The translations under genes and the position numbers were made by a program. The notes beneath the pieces are model-generated. The model was not told the origin of the DNA and ran no database searches. It saw only the letters and a list, made by a program, of their open reading frames with translations. From assembly GCA_950295325.1 (NCBI GenBank), contig OX485804.1, positions 14,508,001 through 14,572,000 of the forward strand: a stretch of 64,000 nucleotides of DNA, given 5' to 3'. Below are positions 12,792 through 26,160 of this stretch, piece by piece. The stretch is from Polytrichum commune (Eukaryota; Streptophyta; Polytrichopsida; Polytrichales; Polytrichaceae). Every line of letters begins with the position of its first letter. Positions within the stretch are counted from its first letter, which is position 1.

Positions 12792-13614
12792 TTAGGTTGG
12801 CCCTTGGTGCTCGTGCATACTTCTGTTATCTATACATGCTATCTCATGCCAAGTGGTGGGCAACGGGCGGTGAGCTAATGGGAGAGGACTGCAATATTGG
12901 GCAATGGGCTAACACATGAGATGGAGAATGTTCCTTTGTTGTTGCTGGGTTGGGACAACACGAGTCAAGCTAGATTAATTTAAGGTTTAACGAGTGATTA
13001 GCATGTTGTATAGTTGGTTTAGGAAGTTTATAGTGTGGCCCATGTTTTATCTCCATGATACTTTGTACTAATCTTTCAATTTGGTCCATCCACATGACAA
13101 CCGAACATCATGCTAGATAGACAAATGACCATGTAGATTTGTGGAAAGATTGTCATGTGTTGATTGGTTCACTATCACATGTCACTCACTCAAGCAACCC
13201 AACGTGGCTTCAACTCTTGTCACCCATTATTCAAGGAAGCCCTCATGTGTCCACATCTCAACTAATCATATCCTAACAAGAGAACTAAATGTAGTTTATC
13301 ATGGTGCATCTTCTACCCTTGTTTTTGTGGTCCAATATAATAATTTTGTCATAACATAATGATCTTGGTCGATACAACATCATTTTTTTCTACCCACATT
13401 AACTTTCAATTCACATTGACAGGTGTACGAAATGTAGGTTGGATTGGGCCATCGTGATTCATTGCATCCGTGGTCCTCCCACAATCTCCCCACCATTATG
13501 AAATGATGGACAACATTGTGGTGATAGCTTCACCACCACCACCACCACCACCAACACTTTGTTTGTTGTATATTAGATCAATAGATTTTTTAAGGTACAT
13601 GGGTAGTATTCATG
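12792..13614. other. intergenic, short CCA repeat
   Basis: A (CCA)n tract lies at about 13531-13552. No gene, RNA or further repeat is supported. Confidence 0.35.
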
Positions 13615-13925
13615 CTATTTTCATGTTATCCAACTTCTACTAAATAAATTTTACGCAACAAAACTTGTGTTGCATTAGCAAATATCCAATGAAGCAGTAG
13701 CCAAAATTGGGCCTCCCCTAATTAGTTGTGCTTATTGAGAGTGCACATTTGTTGACTCCTTAACTGAATACATATGTTCTCCCAATTGCATTCATTTTAG
13801 ACTGTAGAGTAGTTATCAATATTTAAAAACATAGTCCAATCTTTTTAAAACATGTGTCTTTTTACGATGTTTGTTCTTTGATCCTCACCGAACCACATGC
13901 CAATTAAATATAGGGGCCGATTAAG
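13615..13925. repeat. dispersed repeat R-B, copy 2
   Basis: Counterpart of 2575-2885. In the first copy R-A follows within ~115 bp; here R-A follows after ~1.1 kb, so sequence between 13926 and 15020 may be a later insertion. Confidence 0.6.
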
Positions 13926-14217
13926 AAGAGGAGAAGATAAACTCAACCAAACGAAATTTGCGCCCGAACTTGGTCTAGGCAAGAGTCAAAATTCTACGAA
14001 CTTGATTAAACTGATTAATTTGCCCAAACTAAGAATACGAGGATTTTGGTTAGTTTTATGCCAACAAATAGAACTTAGCATTGGTTCAGTTAAGTGACGA
14101 TGTGGCTGCAAAAAAAACAAAAAGTTAATTATAGTTAAGCTAACACTTCTTCCCCACACTCCTTAGCATTGGTTACCCTTGACCAACAATGCAAGGGGGG
14201 CCTTGACCCCTAATGTC

Positions 14218-14241
14218 ACATGAGACCACGGTGTGGTCTCA
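14218..14241. repeat. short perfect hairpin
   Basis: TGAGACCAC, a 3-base loop GGT, then GTGGTCTCA: a 9-bp perfect stem. It lies in the 13.9-15.0 kb stretch, where 'ttagcattggtta' also occurs twice (about 14163 and 14261). Function unknown; probably part of a degraded fold-back element. Confidence 0.45.
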
Positions 14242-15019
14242 AGTTTAGGGGCAATACCCATTTAGCATTGGTTAAAGGTCCTTTTTGAGAAGATAATAGT
14301 TTTTTTGGGGAAAAGTGTGTTTCCTTCATAAAGATGTTTCAAAAAGTGGATTTGGAATTCTCAAACCATTCATGGTTTTGCATCGAGTTCATGGTCAACC
14401 TCCCAACTGATGAACAATGTTTTCATGGAATTGCTATATTCTTGAAAACTACCGACTTGTGATCTTTGAATGGTGATTGTCTCCAAAGAGGAGTTGTTGG
14501 CAGCATTTTATTTGTCCATGGCAAATTTTACATATATGTATATATATAACAATCATACCTAAATATTTATTAAGAAATGATGATGGTCTTAGTTTGGTTT
14601 CAAATTTGGTATGTATATCACCAGGGTGGTTTTGTATGTTGCATATAAGATAGAAACAAAACACCAACTATGATGATCTAGACGAGAAATTTTTAATTTC
14701 ATAAAAAAAAATATTGTTGACACTCTACACATAGGATCATATTCTTTCACACATTATAAAATAGTTCGTAACTCTTCATAAGATGAACATATCTACAAAA
14801 TATTTAGGAAATCTAATGTAGTCTTCTTTTTATGAAAATGACCTTAAGTTCCAGCTTTGAAAATACTTATGTGAAGGTCATGACCTTTTGCATGGTCCAA
14901 TTGTATGGGTATGTCCTTCAACTTCATGTCAACAATTGTGCTTCATGAATGTTTCATGAAGCAAGTTTGCAAACCTCACTTCGTAATGATTTTGGAAAAA
15001 GACTTAAAACCCTAGGAAT

Positions 15020-15425
15020 GACATAAAGTTCCTCAAAGAGGGATGAAACCATGGCTTTGATTATTCTTTGAAAAAAGCTTCTATGAAGAGCTCGTTAGCT
15101 CGTCGTACATTGGAGCATATTTGAAAGTTGGGTGAAACTTTTGGGACATCCTCTTTCCACCTCTCAAACTTTGAAGAAATGTAGGATCTCAAATACGGCA
15201 TGCAAATGGGACCCGCTGTCCTAAATCCCAGATCGACCTATGCAAGGCTAGGTTGACCCCCCCATCCTAGTAGAACACACTAGAAAACCGGTTTTCAATA
15301 ACTTGACACCACTCTTTGTGTATGCTAATTTAAGCATTAAGAAAACTTGGACGACTTTGTGTTAATTCTCGTAAACTCAAGATTTGGGACTAAACCCATG
15401 GTTTCATCTCCTTCACTTAAAAAAC
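15020..15425. repeat. dispersed repeat R-A, copy 2
   Basis: Second long copy of R-A (see 3000-3410), same orientation. It ends about 50 bp before the presumed 5' region of the FPA-like gene. Confidence 0.6.
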
Positions 15426-15559
15426 AAGTCCAAAAAGGGTTAAGCAATGCAATAAAAGCTCATTCATTTTCTAAAATACAAACTACCTGTATTCACCCCG
15501 GGAAGGGCGTATAGTTACTCCTTCCCGCGAAAGGAGGGGAAAAAGGAAGATTTTACTAA

Positions 15560-16293
15560 TTTGGGGGGCGCGGCGTGAGCGGCTTGGCAGCTTTCACTGG
15601 CTCCCGCTCTTCTCAGTGCTTCTCTGAGCGCTGCTTCTCTGTTTCGCTTCTCTTTCTCTTTCTCTTCCCGTCCCTTCACCGGCGATCCTGGAGGCGCCAT
15701 CGCTACTCCATCGGGTATGTATCACTTCTATCGCTCCCTGACCTCGCCGCCGTCATCGTTCTCAATGATTTTGGCTGCATTGTACAACAAGTTTCCTCTT
15801 CTCTTTTTGCCGCGTCGTCTCCACTCGAGTGTCGCGCGCAGGGTTTATACCCTAGGGTTTGGCTTCGTATGTATCGCTGTCTCTTCTTGGAGGTTTTGAG
15901 GAGTACGTTATTTGTATGGGTGATTCATTTTGATAGGGACGGGGTTTTATTTCGACGTCTGTCGATGTCGTCGGGCGGCTGGTAGTGGGTTGGGAGTGTC
16001 GTTGCTGCCGATTTAGGGTTTCGGTCTCTTGGTTCTAGTGGAATTTGGTGAGGAAGAGCTGGTCTGGACGAGTTTGTGCGCTCTTTTGTGTTGGATTGTA
16101 GTGCAGGAAGTGGAATGGTGGTTTGGAGACTAGAAGTTGTCGTTGGTTGAAAAGGGCTGGTGGTTGCCGTGGAATCCCTTAGCCTCTGTGTGTGGTATGC
16201 TGAGCACTCAGTATGGCAATAATGAAGGGATGTGCGTCTTGTGGTATGTGTAGGAGGCTGCATGTGGCCGAGCTAGGGCACGCGAATAGGATT
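15560..16293 (+). promoter_or_regulatory. probable 5' leader and leader intron of the FPA-like gene
   Basis: A pyrimidine-rich stretch (15600-15715: repeated CTTCTCT/TTTCTC) ends at TCGGGTATGT, a plausible leader splice donor near 15713. A matching acceptor, GTGTAG, sits at about 16251. After it comes a minimal upstream ORF (ATG TGG CCG AGC TAG) before the main start. CT-rich leaders with an intron are common in plant housekeeping genes; the exact transcription start is not visible. Confidence 0.45.
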
Positions 16294-19200
16294 ATGCAGC
16301 TCAGAACTGCCTCTGGAAACGGAGAAATGGCGGCACGCCGGCCTGGAGGTCCTCCGTTTGCGGTATGTGACGAACTACTTTTTGAGCTAGGACTCTTTGC
16401 TTGATCTTTTTTTGGGGTCAGTTTATACTTGAGAACGTTGAACCTTTATTACCTTGCAACCTTATACCCTGAGGCTGATGAATTTAACCTTATTAACAAT
16501 ACGATTACATGGACGAGCATGACATATTGGGGGTTGCACCGCGTAGGAATATACAATATAGTGCTCGTGATAGTGGGCGCAACTCTGTCGACTAGGTTTC
16601 TACAAGGGAATGACATTCTGGCTAAGGCTACATGTTCTTTGGAATTTGGAATTGGCTTTTTTACCTTGTTATATGAGGTGTTTCCAATAGGGTCGGAGGG
16701 AAATTTGGCTTAGGATACTGATGCTTGAATAGTGGAGAGGAGAGGCACGCTATAGGCTGGAGTAGCGCAGTGGAGATTGGCCTTGCACCATGGGAAAGAT
16801 ATGTTTTAATTACATGTGAACTGGAAAGTGCTCACTTTAGAGCTAGATAACTGGGATGTTGTCATACTCATGTCCTTGCTGGGTTTGGACATTTTTCCCA
16901 TGGGCCACAGACATCAAACACTTCAAGTAGAGATCTAGATTCTTGAAAGCCTTGTGCTCAATTACATTTCTTTCATGGACATTAGAGTGCATTCTATTTA
17001 GTTGGACATGGAGCATATTTTGGATTAAAATACAGTAATACTCTACTGCACGTGAGGTGAGGACATTAAGGTCAAGTTAGTCATCTAGTTCTTTCTCTTG
17101 ACTCTCTTAGTCAAATTATGGTTCTGGATGGTGGATGTATTCTTTGAGACTGCAGTTGAACTGTTACCTGTACTTTTCATAGTATATTAAAGTGGAATGT
17201 CTGTAGTTGATGCATAACTGATTCATGTGCGATAAGTCATAATAGCAGATACTGGATGGATGCTCATATTTATTAACATGTTTTTCTGTCCATGGTGCAG
17301 GGGACCCCACCATTGAGAGGTGGTTTTCCTGTGGATTATGGTCCACGAGTTGATGACAGAAGACAGGGTTTGACGTCTCCCACATCTCGTCCCGCACACA
17401 ATAGTAAAGATGATCATGAGGACACACCGCCTTCCAGGCATTTGTGGGTAGGAAATGTCTCACAAGATGTTACAGAGGCAATGATCACTGAAAAATTTGC
17501 TCAATTTGGGGAGGTCGACAATGTCACAGTCTACTCCACCAGGAATTATGCTTTTGTAAATTTCAGGAATCAAAATGATTCTGTCGAGGCAAAGAATCGA
17601 CTGCAAGGTTTTGTTTTGGGTGGTATGGCAATACGAATTGAGTATGCCAAAGGGGTGAGCATGATTTCTCTCTACAGTACATTTATGCCGTTTTTGATCA
17701 GCTATCAAGGATTTTGTCTGGCCAGGATGTATCCTTAGGGTAGGGGAGACGGAGAATAATGTCCTACATTAAAGAAAACCAGTCAGTAATAAGAATATTA
17801 AATCTTTGAGAATCGGCAGCCATTGATAATATGAGAAATGCCTCACTAAGCATGGTTAAGTAGTTGGAGAATAGAGCCTCAATCATGACGTGCATTTCTG
17901 ATTGTGGTTAGAGCCCTGAACCTTTGTTTTGTCCAGCGTATGATGAAATCTGAGCCAGGAAGAGAGCGAGGGGCTGATTTTGCTTACGGCGAAAATATGG
18001 AGGAACATGTTGAAGCAAGAGTACGACTTTCTTCAACTGGGAACTGAACATGTGACATCGAGAGAGGATTCAGTTCTGTAGTTAGCATAGATTGGGAATA
18101 ATGGGAACCATTTAATGATAATTTCCTTAGTTGCTCTAATTGACACTGAAGATATAATTTCTTTTGAAGTTGCAGCTTACATAGTTGCAGTAAATACATA
18201 TATTTCTATTATTATAAAACTGGGTGCAAATCATTACTTTATAAGACAGTCTGTAAGTGGTCACTCTGGCCTTCTAATCAACAGTTAGTCTGTACATGTG
18301 CTGCAATGGTCCTGCAGTGTAGTGTTGCCATGGTTGTGACTTCGAGGTAATTCTTTTTATGCATGCAGGCGAAGCAGAGTCGCCATCTTTGGGTAGGAGG
18401 TATAAGCCCAAATGTAACAAAGGAGCAGATTGAGGGTGAATTTAGAAAGCATGGAGTGCTGGAGGACTTCAAACTTCTGCGAGAGCGCAACTGTGCATTT
18501 GTGGACTTTGCTAACATTGAGGATGCTGTTGGTGCAGTAGAGGCTCTCAACAGAAAACGATTTGGGGATGAGGAGTTACGTGTTGATTACGGCCGATCCC
18601 AACCCACAAAAAGGGTAAGGGCAGATTAAAGTAAAGTATGTATTGCAAGAGGAGAATATGTGAGATCCCCTGCAGCTTGATAGCAGTTCTTCACTCACTT
18701 ATTGAGGACACTTAAGATCTATGTCTGTATGGTCTGCACATGGTCCTGGGGTCTTTTGTTATTGCTTCCTAGTCCTGATTGGTATGTGGTGACATTTGAA
18801 GCAGGACATAAGAGGCGATGAAAGAGGAGGTAATCTTAGAGAGCATCAGGGTTCACAAGATGGGTATCATGGATCTCAACATGGATATCAGGTCTGTATA
18901 CCTGGCACTTCACATATCTTGAGAGCGCAACAGCCCTGTTTGAGTCTGCTTATTTGGATTGATGCAAGTTTGTGGGTCATGAATTAGAAATTCCTGCTAG
19001 CTGATTGTGGTTTTCTTCTGATCTTATTGGTCTTATCCAGGGGGCTGGAGGTAATCTTGGAGACGGAAGAGGGAAAGCTGATAAAGATGGAGGTCCAAGT
19101 GAGGTTCTTTGGGTGGGTTTTCCTCTTCCTTCAAAAGTGGATGAGGATGCATTGCGAAGGGCTTTTATGCCTTTTGGTGAGGTGGACCGCGTCAAGACAT

Positions 19201-22200
19201 TTCCAGGCCGTACATATGCATTTGTACAGTTCCAAACTGTTGAAGATGCCACCCGGGCTAAAAATGCCTTGGATGGTAAACTTTTTGATGACCCCCGAGT
19301 CCATATTCGATACTCTAAGAGTGAGATTGGTCCTATTGACAGCCCCCGCGAGGCTCCCCTCTCATCATCACAGCGAGTTGGTGAACGTCAGAGTTACCCA
19401 ACAGATATACTAGGAGGCCCACGAGTTCCTGCAGCACAGAGTGACAGGTTTGGCAGCCCTGGTAGACCTACCCCAAGTCCTACCACTCGCTTGGGTGGTG
19501 GTCTCAGGCCAGAGTACCGCCCAAATGCGCTGATGGCTGGTCTAGGCTTAGAACGGGGTAGTGCCAGGAACTCTGACCATGGGCCTGGTTTGGGGCGCGT
19601 CTCTGGAAGAAGCACTCGTTTGGAAGATATAGATTACCCCAGGGGTAGCAGACCAGACAGCCGATCAACATTTGATGACGGATGGGACCTTCCTGATGCA
19701 GATATTGTGCCAAGGGATTCTAAGAGATTACGTGTGTATGCTGGAGGTGAGACAGATACACCTGGTTTTGACCCACGCTATGAGCAGCGGCAGCACAGAG
19801 GATCTGAAGGGGGAACTTACACTCCAACAGCTGCATTGAACAGTTATGAGACTGGCCGTGCACCTGCCACACCAGACTATAATCAGGGATTGGGAGGAAG
19901 ACCTCGAGCAGGCCTACCAATTGCAGATGGTAGTCATGCATTACCTGTTGGAAGCAGGCCACTTATTGGTGGTCATGCCTCAGCTCCTGGTTCAGTTCCT
20001 GCTGCCTCTGTGTATGGGAAGCATGACATAGAGACAGTGAAAGGTCCAGAGGGATGGCAATGGCATGGCACTATTGCAAAAGGTGGCACTCCTGTATGTC
20101 GGGCTCGTTGCCTGCCAGTAGGGAAGGGAATCGATGCGACTGTGTAAGTCTTACTTGCAGGCTTTCTGTAGTTTATGTTTGTTAAATATGTGGTTCGTTA
20201 CCATTTATGTTAAAAACATTGCAGTGTGAGATAGTGTATCATAGTTGCAGATTTGATGGTTTTGGAGACAATTCAAGATACACAAAGTTGACTTCTTTTA
20301 CATGCCCACTCAGGAAAAGTATTTGACCGTGTGAACTTTGGCTATTGTGTGTGACAGCCCGGATGTTGTGAACTGCACTGCGCGCACAGATCTTGACATG
20401 CTAGCAAAACATGTCTATCAAGCAGGTGATTTTGGTGTTGTATTCTTTGTTCCAGAGGGTGATCCTGATGTTCCACCCTATCAGGACTTCATGCATTATC
20501 TGGGTGAAAAACATCGTGCTGGTGTAGCGAAATTGGCAGATGGAACAACCCTTTTTCTTGTACCCCCTTCTGAGTTTTCAGAGAAAGTACTGAAGGTTCC
20601 TGGTCAAAAATGCCTGTTTGGTGTTGTTCTGAAATTCCAACAACCAGTGCCAGCACCTGTAACAAGTTACAATCCAGCTGCACCCCAGCAACAGCAACCT
20701 CCCCCTCTTGCACAACACCCTCCATCGTTTCCTCCTCCACAGCAGCAGCAGCCACCATCTCAGCATGCACCAGGTCCGCAGGCTCAATACTCACAACACC
20801 AAGCATTGCCGCCACAACAACATGCACCTCCTCAAGAATCTAATGTCTTTCAGGGCTCCCACCAATCTCTTCCTCATAACCCGCAACCACAAACAGGAAT
20901 TATCCCCTCTCCAGGTAGAAACGAAACACCGTCAAATGTCAACAATGGTTCTATGCTGTCACAAGCGCACTTGGCAAGCATTGCTGGTTTACCTGGTGTC
21001 TTGACTCCTGAGCTTCTTGCTTCTCTTACTGCCCTACTTCCGAAGGCCAATAACAGTCAGGCACCTCCAAGCACTGATGTCAACTCAGGGTCTACATCTG
21101 TTTCAAATGGCTTGAAGCCTTTTCCTGGAAGTTCAGGTATGCCGGTAGGAAGCACACCAATGCAAGGGGCACTGCCTCCTGCAGGAGCTAACCCTCCTCA
21201 AAGCGACATGAGACCAATGTTCAGACCTCCACAGAGCAATCCCCCGTCTGGACCTCCACAGGGCTGGCCTCCTCATCAGAGCCAGCAAGAGCGACCACCA
21301 GTAGGGATGGGAAGTTATCACTCTCAGGCCTTGGATCAAGGTATGTACACACCCCAACCACCTCCACAGCCCCAACCTCAACTGCAGCAGCATAATCCTC
21401 ATCCTTCCCAGCAGCACCAGCAACTGCAGCAGCAGCAAAGCTCTCAAATGCACATTCCACCCACGCATGGATCAGGGTTACCTCCTTCAGGCCCACCTCC
21501 TACCGCAAGCCAAGCACCTACGTTCTCTGGACCACCTCAGCAACATCAGCAGCAGGGGTACCCGGGTCCCTCTGCTGCTGGGGTTCAACAGTTTCCCCCA
21601 CTTCCACAAATGCCCAGGCCCCCACAGCAGCCAATGGGGGGTCCACAGCAGCAGATGGGAGTGCCTCCTCAATTGCCTAGTGATCAGTTAGCACAACTTA
21701 CTGCCTTGCTCACACAGCGCCAGCAGCAGCCTGCCCAGCAACAAGCTGCTGCACAGCTTTTACAGCAACACTATCAGCAGAACAATAATCAACCTGGTGG
21801 TCAAGCATCTGGTGGACCACCTCAACCCCACCAGCCTCAACAAGGCTTGGTGCAGCAGTCCCCACCACCATTGCAGCAGCAACAACAGCTCCCCCCTAAT
21901 GGCCATTCTCAACAGCCTCATTCTCAGCCTCCTAGTTATGGCCAATACCCACAATCTTCATGGGGGCAGGGCCCTCCCCCTCAGCATCAGGCACAATCTC
22001 CTGCTCATGGGAGCTCTCAACCACCTTCAATGATTCAGCAGCAGCAGCAACAACAACCATCACAACAACAACCTCCTTTGCAGATTCCAGCTAGTATTTG
22101 GGAAAACGCATCTGCACATGCAAGTAGTGCAGATCAACAAGGTGGTTTCCAAAACCAGAGTGGGGGTGACCCTGATGCGCAAAATAAGCGGTTTCAAGCA

Positions 22201-22281
22201 ACAGTTCAGTTAGCAGCTGCTCTTTTGCAGCAAATGCAGCAGCAACAAGGAAAGGCACCAGGAGGCCATGAGCAGAGGTGA
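16294..22281 (+). CDS. FPA: FPA-like protein: three RRMs plus SPOC domain (spen family)
   Basis: Nuclear RNA-binding protein; in Arabidopsis FPA promotes proximal poly(A) site choice and controls flowering. Exons: 16294-16362, 17301-17654, 17937-18020, 18369-18614, 18805-18891, 19041-20143, 20358-22281; all GT-AG, phases close, 1288 residues. RRM1 at about 69-141 ([16 protein letters not shown]), RRM2 174-247 ([15 protein letters not shown]), RRM3 301-373 ([15 protein letters not shown]), then a Gly/Arg/Ser-rich linker with SKRLR. SPOC spans exons 6-7 at about 617-744 ([42 protein letters not shown]). Residues 745-1288 are Gln/Pro-rich, with [14 protein letters not shown] as in FPA. The alternative in-frame start at 16327 (MAARRPGG) has the stronger context and would shorten the protein by 11 residues. 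Confidence 0.92.
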
Positions 22282-25200
22282 CCAAAGCATTGGGTGTTTT
22301 AATCTTCAGCTTGTTCAGGTACGTTTGATACTCTCTCAGTGCACCCACGTTCCCTTCCTTGTGATTCGAAAGCCATTCTTGCAAAGATGTCAGGTATCTA
22401 TGGAGCACACTTGTCAAGTCAATCCGTCTGGAATCATAATAGGTATGTCCCGAGCTCACTAATTGACCCAGGAGGTACACAGACGTCAAATGCCTCCCCA
22501 GGATTTTACCTGTAAAGCTTTAAAAGTGTGCTACTTGCTTGTCAAGAAAACGAATTAGTTCATACATCACATGCAAGCTCGCTATGGAAAATTGCCATCA
22601 TTCTCACACGACCTGTCAGTCTGAAGGCACAGTAATCTATCCAGCCCTTTCTCAGAGGTATAACATCTCTCCACATCGCATAAGGCTCGCAAAGTCCACT
22701 AGCAGTTTGAGAAAGTTCTCATGCCAATACATAGTCAGTACTACACAATCCACCCAATTCCATCCCAGGTTGGGGTTTTTTTAACCTGGCATCAGAAATT
22801 GAGATGACTGTTTTCTCGGTTCCTGATGTTCATACACATGTCGATACTTCCAACAACAATAGCTTGTATGGTCTAAACATTCATCTGCCCATAGAGTATC
22901 AGCAGATTATCATGGGTATATTCCAACTTCTGTAATGTCTTCCAATCTGTATTTATGACGAAAAAGATGAAGTAACTTTGTCACATCATTAAGAATTTGC
23001 TGAACCAGTTCAATAAGCTGAGAGATCTGACTCATCATCCTGCAACTAGCAGTGTGGACTTGTCACCGCAAAATGGTTACATCTGGACAGGAAACTCCTA
23101 TGCATGCCAAACTTGATTGGCATGTACGGCATCTCTATACATCATAATGGAAAAATAATTTTCTTTTACAAAGCAGTCCTGAATGAAATAAAACCCAATT
23201 TGCCTAGATGCCTTGAGTTGGACTATAGACTTCCGTTTCTGTACAGCCCTCACATTATCTAATTGTAGTATTGAGCCTTGCTGCGGAGATGTGCATAGGA
23301 GGTAATACAAGCAGCTTTGGATCTGAACCTGTGTTTGAATTTTAGAATTAGGCAAATACATACAAGGTCGTAACCAGCACAAATAAAATTCATAACCATA
23401 TAAGAGTAAGAAGCTTCCACATCTCGTTGTGCGAACATGAAATCATATGATTTAATTGCATGAGCTACTGTCCAAGTATATCAGCCTGTGCAACTGCCTC
23501 CTCTACGATGATACTTAAATCCACTCTGGAGTTTTTAATGTGGGAACATTCCTCAATGCAAAGTCAGTCATCACAGTATGTTTATCCCTTTGTATTGTGA
23601 AATTCCTTGATCCTTCACACTACTACTATTTACTGGCAAGATTGTTGTGAGAAGTTCAGATCAAAGCAAGGCAACGCTCTAAGAACACTTGACTGATTTA
23701 TTCTCACTTAAAGCAAACTGCAAGGTTAACTTGACATTAATTAGTCCTATTTAGTGAGCATCATCGATGTGCTAGAGAGGATGGTGCACCGTTTTCCACT
23801 TCAATGAACATAAGTAGAGTTGCCCACATATCTTTTTAGGCAGCTCAATATCTGTCACGATTATGGTACTTGTCCATTTTGCAGCTTTTCGATGTTGGGA
23901 GAAACAGAGTTTAGAAATGACATGGTGGGTTGTGTCTTCAGTTCAAAGGTGGGCAGTGTGGTCCAAAGTGTTGACCTCGAGTGGTTTGGGTACCTACATT
24001 GCGTAAACGAATTCGACTACATCTCATGCACCAATGTTTCCATGCATTGCAGTAATTCACACTCCACATCATGTGTTTCATCTCCGCACACACCTCTCAT
24101 TGAGAGAGACTAGTTGCGGCTTCTTGTGAGGAAGGAAGAAACCGTGCAGCCAGTTTAATGTGTAGATGGAGCGGGTTTCGCCCAATGCAAATCAACATGA
24201 GCAATGCAGGTGCATCAATCTATAAACACACACTGCGGAAGTATGTGCTTTTCGTTCGTCTTTTTAATATTTTTTTGCTTCCAACAGTTCTGCAAATCTC
24301 GTACTCGATTTTGATCCTCATGGAGGAATGCACGGCATGCTCTCAGAAGTACATCGTGCGACAATACTCAGGACTGCGGTACCGTAAGATGTTTGCCTAG
24401 CACCAAATCACTGGGAACCATGAAGGTATTAGTCAACACAAGTCTATGATGGCACTATTTAATCATATGATTTTGGGATAAAGCTCTGTGCCAGCAACTG
24501 CAAATGAAGGTGATCATTGTCGGAGTGTAAATTAGAGTTGGGAGGTTTTCGAGGGAAGAGATTCCAGTGTCATGCATCCTCGTGCATGGAGAAGAATGTG
24601 TTTTATAACTCATCAATTGCAACAATGTATAGTTTGCCAAAGCAAAACCAAGTGATGTAGGAAACTTGCAGTTGCATGCACTAGTTCAGAGACTTTCTTA
24701 TCCCTGTGAGATGGTCTTGAGTGCCCTGAGCTGCTGGCTGTATTTATGGTATGGTTTGAACATTGCTAAATTTTTCTGGTCAGGTATGTAAAAGAACAAC
24801 TACTGTAGTTTTCATGATCCCAACGTCAGAAGTTGTGCCCCAACAATTATAAAACGTTAAATTGGCATATTCCACAAATTCCTAAAACATGTGTCAAAAC
24901 TTCTCCCAATATTATAGAAGTGTGCAGACCACTTTCTCCCAATATTATATGAACTGGACTAAGCTCATGCGCTTGACAATGGCCCTTCCACTTAAGAAGC
25001 TAGTTATAGTTATGGGAGGTTGCAGAAACTTCTCTTCATAAGTTAATCATGGTGTCTTATTGCCTTCCATTCTCTTTGGTTTGGTAATCGAGTGAATCTA
25101 TCTGCTAACACCATCTTTGTAATTATTGAAATGTTGCTCTTAAGGCTTTTTTATATTTGATTGGAGGTATTTTGGGGTGGAGAAGTACTCACCATCCCTG

Positions 25201-26029
25201 TATGACTAAGAAGTTGAAAACCCAGCAGTTTTCTGCATATTTTCAAGTTCCAAATGATCTTTGGATTCGGAACTTATTGATGTGCCAAATTGATCTGCAT
25301 ACATGCAGACTTCCCGTGACTTGGCATTAACATTTCAAGAATAGATAGGTGCAAGTCCGATAAGATTTCACACTTTGAATTGAAGGAGAACATTGCTGCA
25401 ATGACTTGACAGAGAACACAAATTTTGTTGCATTTGGGTTGTCTAATGTAAACATATACTATCTTCAGCAGTCTTGGCCATATCCAGACGAAACAGGCTT
25501 TAAACATGGCATTCAAGTTCAAATGGGAAAGACTTCAATCAATCAACTTCGATTGCTTTTAGCAGTCATTTGAACTCCAAATTAAGATGTTTAAATTTGA
25601 CTTGGACACATTTCTTATACAGTAAGTTTGGAATTAGTTACTCATCGTCTTATGACCTGTAGCCCTTCGCATTTTCCCTCCTTTTGAGTGCAAGTTGTGT
25701 CCAAGTGACAAAATATCCAAAGCTTAAGATAATCAAGACACTTTGAACTTGCAAATGTAAATGTCCATGTTCCAAATGTTTGGCTTTTGAGTATGTACTC
25801 GATAAGATTATTTTATGTGCTCATAGGGAAACACTCATTGCACAAGGAGAATGCCAACTTCATGACATCACAAGATGTGCAGAGGAATCCATGAGGAACT
25901 TGTGCTTCCGAGGACTTGTGATGAGGGAGTTGACTAGATTTGTCGAGTGTGACTCCTTCCACAAGAAATCTCAAAAGCTGCTTGATGAAGAAGTTTCCTT
26001 GAAACCCAATTTAAATAACAACTTGGATG
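22282..26029. other. FPA-like 3' flank, no gene recognised
   Basis: The first few hundred bases are presumably FPA 3' untranslated region. Beyond that I find no frame with recognisable similarity. A plus-strand frame at 25780-26046 (about 88 codons, ending NNNLDAKILI) has slightly protein-like composition, but no family, and its end overlaps a duplicated segment, so it is not called as a gene. Confidence 0.4.
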
Positions 26030-26160
26030 CAAAGATTCTCATCTAGAATACCTAAGCATCCATGATTTCATCCATCCAGCCTTCTCCACATGCCTAGGTC
26101 CAGTATAAGCTCCATGCAGGCGCACACCCAAAGGCTTTTGGCCTTACATGTCGTAAGGAT
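26030..26160. repeat. direct repeat R-E, copy 1
   Basis: 'gcaaagattctcatctagaa' through 'ggccttacatgtcgtaagga' matches 27364-27456, which lacks about 35-40 internal bases. The two copies flank roughly 1.2 kb of AT-rich DNA just upstream of the eL19 gene. Confidence 0.6.

Noticed and set aside
20489-21954. Leu/Val/Trp-rich minus-strand frames opposite FPA exon 7
   Set aside because: Reverse complement of CAG/CCA tracts; the plus strand encodes the SPOC domain and Q/P tail without a break.
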